Source: Melieria omissa (lineage: Eukaryota > Arthropoda > Insecta > Diptera > Ulidiidae). From it: a DNA stretch of 64,000 bases. Positions 40,301-50,700 of this stretch are shown one piece after another; within the stretch, counting starts at the first letter, position 1, and each line of letters opens with the position of its first letter. The notes under the pieces were generated by a model, which saw nothing but the letters and a program-made list of their open reading frames with translations, was not told the origin of the DNA and did not search any database. The DNA lies in contig OZ020267.1 in the NCBI GenBank assembly GCA_963971225.1, positions 112,052,163 through 112,116,162 of the forward strand, read 5' to 3'. The position numbers were made by a program, and so were the translations under genes.

Positions 40301-43300
40301 AGCGTTGATTTAAAGTGGAACAAACTGATAACTATCACAGAATCAGTAAAGTATTTGAAATAATTTGTAAACAACGGTGGTACCTTCTCCTCCTCCTGGT
40401 TGGAGTACAAATAAAGTCTAAGTTGAAGTATAAATAAGTTCTGCACAAAAGGCCCAAACATGAACATTTCTCTTGCTTAAATATAAATCATAAATTGACA
40501 ACCCTACAAACGGACACGTGTGCGTTTTTAATATTTGATTAAAAAAAAAAATGAAAAAAGGGGACAAAGTAAAGCCTTCGCCATTCCATCAGCCGAACGA
40601 GCCAGCACTAGGACCCAAAATGTATTCAAATAAAAACACACATACATACACTTAACACACACACACGCTCACATATACATACGCACGTATACATGCACCA
40701 ACAAAAACCCAAAAATTGCTAATTAAATATTAAATTGCCAGCAAAAGTTGCAGCAACAACGCACTGCTGGGCCTCTGGTTTGGCTGGTGATTGCAAGAAT
40801 ACTCAATGTGGTTGTTGTTGTTATTATTGCTGTAGGTGTGGTTTGCTGTTATTGCTGTAAATATGTTGTGTTTATGTATTGGTGCGCATGTTTCCCATTG
40901 TTTGTGTTTGAATGTGAAAAATGGAAATAAAACATACAACTCACACAGCAGTCGAGTAAAATTATTTGATGTACACACACACACGTACAGAAAACACATG
41001 CATTAAGGGTATGTGTGTGTGTGTTGAAATTGATAAGTATGTTTGACATTCAAGTGTACCTTATTATCTTAAAAAAGTGACGAAAAACATTGACACGCAA
41101 AACAATTTTGGGCGCTTCAAGTCGAACTTGAACTTGACGCTACATAAGCGGGTTTTTGTGAGTGATGGATTCATCTGGAACAATTCTTAACCCTTTCGGA
41201 ACGGAGTTTAATTTTGAAATCCATAATATCCGTAGTATACATATTCTCATGCTATGAATGTTGAGGTTAGAAAATTATATTGGATGCTCACAAATTCTGA
41301 AATCTTCGTTTTATGCGGGAGCACCGAAATCGAAAAACTATTTTACGTGGGTCATAAGATTTGAATAATTATTTTGAGGGGCATTAAAAACTTGCTGAGA
41401 CGTATTATCCCAGTAGTCCCGAAATGGTTAAAGAATGCATTCAATTCATGAAATATAAATTGTGAATTGTTTCCTGCTGATTTCAATGGGTTCGCTTATT
41501 CTAGAAACACCTTATTAGGATTTAAAAAATACTTGGAAAACTTGTTAAAAGAAAAGCAAAAGGATTGGTGAGTTGCATTGTTAATTGATTTTATTCTAAT
41601 GTCAACTTTAACTATTTTTTAGATTTAACAAAATGTCAACTTATTCGTGTTGTTTTACTAATTAATGCCAACCGCATGTAGAGTACACAAATAAAATGCC
41701 CTACTGTTGTTTATGCCATTGCCAAGCTCTGCTGATCCTGTTGCCGCTCGAACTCCACCCAAAACCACTATGCAAACAACAACAAAACGCCTCTGATATT
41801 TAATGTACTCGTCGTCGGTGCGTCAGTGACAGTGAGAGTGTCTCCCTTTTAAAGCCTTATTTCGGGTACGGCCATGTTGTTTTGCATAAATATATATATA
41901 CATATGTGTGCGTTGTGTGTGTGTGTGTGCGTTGTGTTTGTTAATGCGGCTGTATGTGTGCACATTTTTAAAGCGGCACAATTGATATGAAAATCAACAA
42001 AACCCCATACAAAACAACGTCAAGCATTCCGCATACCGTTAACAAATTCTTGCAATATGTATGGAGTAAATAAAAAAACAATATGTACTATAGAAATGTA
42101 TGGAACTTACGTTTTTGATTTCATTCATTTTCGTAAACTGGCGTCCGAATTCCCATAAATCGACGCCGAACTTTAACGCCCAATTTCGCACTCTGAAAAA
42201 TTAAGAAGAAATTCGTTAAACATTTTTGGTAAAAAATGATTAATAATAATCAATAGTTTATTATTATTAATAATAATAATTAATAATGTGAAAATAATTA
42301 ATAGACATTTATTTTTCTGATTTTCGACAGAATGTTTTGCCTCTTTCTCATGTGTGATTTGTACTCAAGTACACAAAAGATATAATTTTTTCTTAGAAGT
42401 GATTATCAACAGGACGATTTGCTTCTTTTCTTTCCTTTTTATAATCGAAAACACAAAATAAACAAAAACAACTCATTTGAGTACTTAGAGTTAATTCTTT
42501 TAAGAATGAAATACTAACGTTTCAGCTTTGATTCACATACTTGAAACTATAAAAATCAATTGCGTTCAAGAAAACTAAAAAAAAATATAATAAAAATTTC
42601 GATCTACGCTCGATTCAAAGTCACACAAAAACACCCTTAAACACCCAGAAAATCTTAGCGAAACATGTAAGTATGTGGCTTGTACTATAATGTTGAGTGC
42701 AATGAAAAACCAAAAGTAAATCTTAGACAACAAACTGTGACTTGGGGTAGCGAAAACTTGTCGCACGCATACAACAAACTTCAACAAAACGCATTCGACG
42801 CCGTTGCCACGGCACGTTGCATGTTCCAGTTTCTGGCCGCTTTTTGTTCGCTACAACCAAACCCCACAGCAAGTTGTTTCATTCATACAGATTTTAAATA
42901 GAATTTCCTTTTTTATTTTTGCACAGAACAAAAACTGCAAATCAAAAACTTTGCACATAAAAACAAAAACAAAAACAAAAACAAAAACACAAACACTATG
43001 AAAACATTGATGCTGGCAAAATTATATGAAATTATTTTATAAGCTGTGCGCATATACACAACACAAGCACACAACACAGATGCCACACATGTGTACAGAC
43101 ATGTACTTATGTATGTATGGGTGCAACGGTGTAATCGTGTGTGTGTGTGTGTGTGTTGGTAAGAGGACATGTGGATATTTCCCGCTGTTATGCACAGCGG
43201 TACAGCAAAGCGGCAAAAACTCATTTGGCAGACCAAAGCGAGCAGCGTGAAGGGCGCAGAAAAGCCTTATCGCACTTTGCGGTTGACTTGCAGCGAGCAA

Positions 43301-44751
43301 GAGCGAATATAATAAGAAAATGTGGAAAATGTGTGATGCGAAAGAAAACGCTGCCATTCAACTGAAAGTCTTTCAATAAAATTCTATTCCAAAGCAGGTT
43401 TTTCTCTCTGTCCGAAATTCGTTTGATTTCTGAACAGCAAAGAGTCAAACAAAACTCAGAAGGCAGCAGAAAGCAGAAAGCTTCAATAAAAAAGGATTGT
43501 CAATAAAAGTTGAGTTTTTATATCTTTTCGATGCTTTGTTGGGTTCTGGTTGCGCTGTGCAAGATTAGAGAAACCATATTATTTATATTATTTTATTTTA
43601 TTTTATTTTATTTTATTTCATTTTATTTAATTTTATTGTATTTTTTTTTATTTTATTTTATTTTATTTAATTTAATTTTATTTTATTTTATTTTATTTTA
43701 TTTTATTTATATTATTTATTTATTTATTTATTTATATTATTTATTTTTCATTCAATTTAAATTAAGGTTAAATAATATAATCTTAAAGAAAAAAACCTAC
43801 AATGCCCAACTAACAACAAGTAACTTGAAGATTCCCAATCATAATCACTCATTTCAATTCATTGCTGCACATAATCCACCTTAGTTTTCATAGTTAGTTC
43901 ACCCACCTGCGTAGTCCCACTTTTCGTCTTCGTCAATCCATACAATTCATTTATAAACGCGGCAAACTTGCCGCACACAAAAAGCACTAAAGCGTCGTTA
44001 AAACGTAGGCAAACAATCGAGTTGCCTCAGCTAAATTAAGTATTAAGAAAATGCATTTGAGAGTGGGGCCCTATTCGCCGCCAAAATGACAACACCAAAC
44101 AACAATGGAATGGAAATATAAATAAACAAATAAACAACAACGCGCCGAGCGAAAAAGCGCACAGCCCAACAATGGCAACGCGTGGACGGGGAACATGTGA
44201 ATAAAGCGACAAAAATAGCGCAAAAGTCTACGTACGCCGCGCGTCTCCTCTCCGCCGGCCCCTCATCGAGCGCTCCCATCAATACCGCCGCCAAGTGGAC
44301 CCAGTCGCTGGCGCCGCCAACGCACCGCAGCCGCCCCCGCACTGACGCGATTAGCATGCACGAAAAACAAAGATCGCAACCGAAACGGTGGCACGTGAAA
44401 GGCGGCGCGTGGCAAGTGTTGTGGGCGGGTGTCGCGCCCAGCATGAAAAGTGAACAGTCGTGTGTACGTTTGCGGCAAATCTGCGCCCACGAACCGGTGC
44501 ACGTCAGTGCGAGGGGCGACCGATGAGCGCGCCCCACTGCAGTTTTTGCGCTGCCTAAACGTTGCGTTGATTGCGATTTTTCCACGTGAACTGTAAAAAA
44601 GCAAGCGAACGCCGCCGGTCGAGGGAGGAGTGAACGCAAAAGCCAACAAGCAAACTAAATGAACAAACCGGCAATTGCGTCCCTCTACTCGCTCACCGGC
44701 GCCGACGTCAGCGATGACTAAATCGCTTCATGTCGCTCATGGTGATGAGTG

Positions 44752-44792
<41 letters not shown>

Positions 44793-47700
44793 TTATGGGG
44801 TAGAGTGGTGTGGTATGATGGGCGTTTTACAACCACATACAGCCATGTCGTTTACCATTAGGAAAATTTTACGATTAATGCGATTGACTTGAGGTTTCAA
44901 TGATTTTTAATAAAGTCCAATATTATGGGTTGAATTTGTTAAATGCTTTTTGGGAAAACGTGAGAGCAACTAGGGAAAAGATTGTGCAGGGAGTGTTGCA
45001 AGCGTTATATCCAAAAGTGATTTTGATTTACTGGGAAGATGGTTGAGAATGACGTTTACTAAAGCTACGAGGGATACATTATAGAAATTTGACTTAGATA
45101 ATCCAACCTGAAAGTTCTGAAACCCAAATGCGTAGTCCCAGATATTGTTCAAAAATTACTGGTGCGAAAAGTATTCGCTTTTAAAGTGCTGGGATGGGAC
45201 TAAACAGTAGTCTGTAGTCAGTACTTCACAACACGTGTTTTGGTTAGCATAACATAACTAATTCATACTTTGCATACGTTCAGAAGTGTAAGTGTGTTCT
45301 TTGTGCGTAAAAAAAAAATTTGAAATTATGTAAACATGTTCTTTTACTTATTAACAGCACATTTAGTTCAATTATACAGATATATATTCACTGGCCAAAA
45401 GTCGTATTGAAAGGGTTAAAGAAGTTTCCTAATTGCTACATTTCACTTATATTTTCTTGTATTTTAGTTGTTTCCTTAATTGGAATGAACTGCTCTAAAA
45501 GCTGGGAACAGCTCAACAGTTCTAAGAGCTCAACATACTGTGACTCCTTTTCAATTATCTGCTCAGATATGTATTTTTTGGTATCGATCATTTATCTATT
45601 CATTTATCTTTGTTCTTTCATCATAAATTTGGCTCTATGCACTAAAATTTCCTACCAGGTATTTATGAATTCGTTTTATTTCACCCAGACTACAGTTGTC
45701 TACAGATTTCAAGTGGATTTGTTTATAATTCCGAATGAGTTTTTGTTACATTTTGCACGCATTGTTGTGGCGAAATTTTTTGCGCTTTGCATTAAGTTCA
45801 CAGACACATACTAAATGCGACGTGTACTTAATGCAATTTAATGCGACACTCGCTTAATTGCGAGCAAAATAAACATCAATCAAAAATATGGACAGCTAAA
45901 GGAGAGGTATCACGTCATAATTTAAGCAAGCGAATATTTTCCATGACACTCTTTCGAAACCATTTTCCAACAATAATGTTGTTGTACTTGTGTTGGTTTA
46001 AAGTTGATGCCCAAAAACGTGAATAGACGCACCAACCAATCAAGAAAGTCAATATAGGCAAAAATCCAAATAGTCCATAGGTCTTCTATGCCTAATTCCA
46101 ATGTATTCCCAAACCCTAGTCAGAATTATTTTTCTCAATATCCAAGTTTTAGTTCACAACAAATTGCTTATGAAATGAAATTAATTCCAATATTACGTAT
46201 ACGCACTGCTGAACCCGCACTTGTCTCTATTACATTATTCACCGTCTTTGGCGCTTAGTAGATTGTTAACCTTCAACTTAATTACTTGTAAGCTTATTAA
46301 TTAGAGCACATTATTCCAAGAACAAAGAGCCAATAGAGATTTCACTGAAGACATTGCAATAAGCGGCACGAGTAGGACGTAAGAAGCATCAGCACCTGAG
46401 CTACTTAAGCGGATAATAACACTTGAATTTCTGGCATATTGGCTTTACATGGCATAACAGATCGAACGCAAATAGCAAAGAACATAAAAATTCATTAGTG
46501 ACTTTGTCTATTTTATACTGAAAGCCATAAACTACAACTAACTAACTGATTGACCATCAATTGCCTCTCAATATTTTAGGCCAAGGCACCACCGAACGAA
46601 AAAATGTAAAAAAGAAACTCAAAAAACTAACATGAAAACGTAATAGCAACAAGTACAGAAAGTCAAAACCATAACCAAAGTGGCGCATAAAAAAAGACAA
46701 TGAACATTGTTGTTGACATTTAACGGAGAGCAGCAAAAAAAAATCATAGATTGTCTGTTGATTTCTTGCTTGCCACAAAAAGTGGCTTTAAGCACTTTAA
46801 CACGTGTATGTGTGTTCGTGTGTGTTTGTGTGTACGTTGCTGCCATTCAATTAATTTTCGCTGCTTGCAACATTCGCCGCATGGCCTCAATAATTCTGAT
46901 GCACCTCCGCTTTCTGTCTCTTCACCCTGGGCTCACTGCACCGCTGCCATTGAGTGCAAATGATAGAGCAGGAACGCACATGGTTAGTTAAGAAACTAGG
47001 CCGGCCGGCAAGCAGTCAGGCAGTCAGGCGAACAATGAGTGGGTGGCCAGCAAACTACACAACGACTCAGGCTTTTGTGTGCCTTTTCTTTGGCCAGTTT
47101 GCTTGCTTACTTTAAGGTTTTTAATTTCACTTGCTTTATTGTTGTTGGTTCTTGTTTATTTTGTGTTATTGTTATTTTTGTTTTGTTTTGTTGTAGTTAC
47201 AGTACGTGACAGCGAAAATTTGCTGTGCTTGACCAAATTCAGGCAACGCGCATACTGAACATAGGACAAGCAGTCGAAGGACCTGCATTGGCTGCAACAC
47301 TGTGTGCCGCGGCATTGGCGTTCCGAGCACGCTGCATTGCAATGCAGTTGGCTAAGTTGTTATTTACAGTTAGCCGACAAAAATAGTCAGCGCCCTGGCT
47401 GGCTTGTAGGTCAGTCCATCAGCTGCATTATGAGCAGCATTAACGACGTGCGCGCCGCTTGGTCACACTGTGAATAATTTTATTTACATATGCGAGAAAA
47501 GTTGTTAGAGACAAGTTTTTCATAAATAATTTACGGAAATGAATTATGTACAATTAAGGATTTAGGTAAAAATTTAAGTCTTGCAAACTTTGGAGGAAAC
47601 TCGGAAACATGCTTTAAATTAAGAAAGAAGACGAAACGTTTCCGTGTGAGAAAATCTTATGTCTGAACAAATGCCAATCCTTTTCTCCTTTTCAACTCCT

Positions 47701-50700
47701 TCAGGCTCCAATGACAAAACTAGGAGAGTACCGACCAGGTAACTGTGGAGTCTTTAGCGACTGAAAGACTCATATAAGCTTGAGGAAAACACGTCTCTGC
47801 GTGGTCGAACCAATGCACAGTGATTCGTTTCATAGACAAAATTCAAAAAATTTATGGTCTCAGATTTTAACGATTTTTATGTCATTTGAAAGAAAAAACT
47901 CCAACTAAGAAAACCCCCAAAAATCTGTGAACAAAATCTATTAGTGTCTGTGCAAACACGGCTCAAAGTTGAACCTCTTTGCTCAAAAAAATTTAAACCC
48001 ATATTTTCTGTTTTTTAGTCTATTAAGTAAAAAAATTTTAAAAATACATGGTTACCAAGAAGTTTCTTAAACTTTCAATATAGATTAAAAAATGATGTGG
48101 CCATTATCGCTTTTAATGTTTTCTCAAAATTTGCAAAGCTGAGGCTTTTACATCACTTTTCAATCACAATATTTTTCCAAATTAAAAATCTGAAAATTGG
48201 CAAAACTTAGAGGGAAATATCTAAAAAGTATGTGAAAGTATGTTTCTGGATTTTTTTATTTTAAGAAGCATTCTTTCTTTTTCGGATAATGCAATTATGT
48301 CCTCCGATATCTTCCGATCTCAGAAAATAATTCAATTTTAAAAGTGGTCTAAACAGGTATTTTTCGAAAAAATTTCTTTTTTTCATGCCTAAAAGTATGC
48401 AATCAGCACGAAAAATGATAAAATCTGCAAAAATTCAAAACATACATCTATAATTATCGTTTTTATTGCAAATCCAGATGGTTCTAAGACAATTTCTGTT
48501 ACTCTTTGGAATAATCAATGTTGATGTTACCGATTAAATGTAAAATCTGAAAAATCCAGCCAACACACTTGGTGCTATAGCTCTCCAAAAGTGACAAAAT
48601 TTGAAAATTTAAGACTCTGGCATTGCCAAACTACAAAAGTTTAAGAAAACAAATTAGAGATTTCAATTCAGCAGACCATGACTAATGATATGAGGAACGG
48701 AAATAACGAAATAATTATGAGGAACGGACCACTCCATCTAATTTTGTCCCGCGGTTGTACGAAGTCGAATCACTGTGCAATGTTCTGAACTATTGCCAAC
48801 TACTATTCGAGGCACTGGGTAAGTCATGTGTCTTTAGCTATTGAAAGACTCATATTGGCTGGAAGACGATGCGTCTCTGCATGTCCAGCATTCATGAGAA
48901 TCGGTAGGCAGCATTTGAAAGCTCTCCAAGACACCGCCAGCAAGAGAGAAAGAAAAGTAATGACCAAGCAAGATAAATGGTTAGTGATCAAAGTCTCATT
49001 GGCTTTAAGTCTCTTTGAATTTAATAGCTTTTTTCAAAACTGGGGCTTGAAAAACTATTTTGTAATATTTTTAATTAATTTAATTATATGAAGAAAGAAA
49101 GCTTTAAGCTCTAAGAATACATTAACCACACACATTACGCAATTATGATTTTTTTATTTCCGTCAACATATTAGGATTTTTTTCTCAGTGTACACACAAG
49201 TTCAATAACTTGAACGTGTATTGAGCGTAATTGAAGTAATTGAATTTCGTTTGCACGATGCAGCGCAATTTCTCTCTACTGCCTGCGAAATTAATACAAA
49301 AACTAACTAAAAGTTGCAAAGTAAAGCTGCAAAGTAAACGAGCAAAGCAACAATGAACGGGTGAGTGAGCGGGACAGCATGCAGACGGCCGGCCAATATC
49401 AATTTTAATAGGTTCACAACGCTCAACTCGAGGCAAACCTTAATTACGGCGCACAGAAATTACGCGACGGTGCAGCGTACGTGTGACGTTGCTGCTTGCG
49501 TCGATGCCTGTGCGAAAATTACAAAATCCTATTATGTATCCATTAGATATGCCCGCACGCACAAAGTAGATATTTACAACGTTTGAGAGCAAAAACGCCC
49601 GATGCACGAGAAAAAGTAAATGGGGGTCGAACAAGTGGGTAATTCTTAGTAGTGAAAGTAGCACAAGAAAATCAAAAGAAGGCTCAAATTAAAAAATTAA
49701 CTGACGATACAGAGGCACACATAAAGAGACAAACATATAGAAATACATACAACTTTTAGGTATCAACACACATGTATGTATGTATGTTTGTATGTAAGTA
49801 TGCAGGTGTACGTGTCTATGTATATAGCAGAGGTCTTACTGGCTGACGTTTGTCATTGATGTTGACTGAAGCGCGTGTTGATAACTGCCTGCTGTCAGTG
49901 TGTCACGTTGACAATACACACACATCAACACACAGCCACTCAAACACACGCACACGAAAGCAGCAACTCATCGCTGTCATCCTTTGAGAGAACCAATGCG
50001 CGCGTGTGTACATAAGTCTTAGTAGCTGAGCGAATTTAATGCGTTTGTCACTAATTATGACCGTATTTCAGCGCACTGCTCCTGCCACCTCTCAACTCGT
50101 TGACTGCTCTTCGCCTAACGGTAAGAAGTCAAAGGCAAATCAGCAAAAGTCAACGTCTTCCGTGTTTGCGTCGTCATTGTGCGGCAGAAAGTCGAATGAA
50201 TGTAATGGCGCTGTTGTGAAATGTTGTTGTTGTTTCTTATAAACACCTTTAGTTTATATTTTTTTAGTTATTTTCATATTATTCTATATTTATAAACGAT
50301 TTTAATTCATTGTTTTATTATAATTTGTTTGTTTATTTTTTATTTTTTATATATTTTATGTTATCTTTTTATATATTTTACAATAATTGCTCGTTTATGT
50401 ATTTTTGATTGTTTAATTAAATTTTTATTTTTAAGTTTTTACATCTTTTACTGAATTTTTTTAGTAATAAGGTAATTTAAGATACTTAAACCTGGCTTGA
50501 AATGCATTTAATATTTCATACTTGTAGGGCCCTGCGGCTTTGCACGCAAGCTTGAAGTCAATGGGGTCAATAAATCAAGTTTCTTCATACTACACACAAC
50601 GGGTGATGCCACGCCTCTTTTATGTAATGCCCAATCCATTTTCCTGTCGAAGGGTGTGACCCCGATCATTGATATGCGGCTTTCAGTTCCAAGTTAAGCG

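Larger units (their letters stand above)
42193..47737. other. Intron 1, distal part
   Basis: Noncoding. AAAAC repeats at 42961-42990, GT run 43137-43155, a long TTTTA tract, and a GC-rich tract at about 44200-44720 that generates overlapping open frames on both strands. The plus frame at 45320-45814 is Phe/Ile-rich with no recognised motif. Confidence 0.5.

Noticed and set aside
43510..43884. Phe/Leu/Tyr-rich 124-codon frame
   Set aside because: It is the translation of the TTTTA microsatellite.
44043..44649. Overlapping long frames in a GC-rich tract
   Set aside because: Stops are rare in GC-rich DNA; both strands and several frames are open and none shows a motif.
45320..45814. 164-codon hydrophobic plus-strand frame
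   Set aside because: AT-rich, Phe/Ile-rich, no recognised family; in the range expected by chance in this composition.
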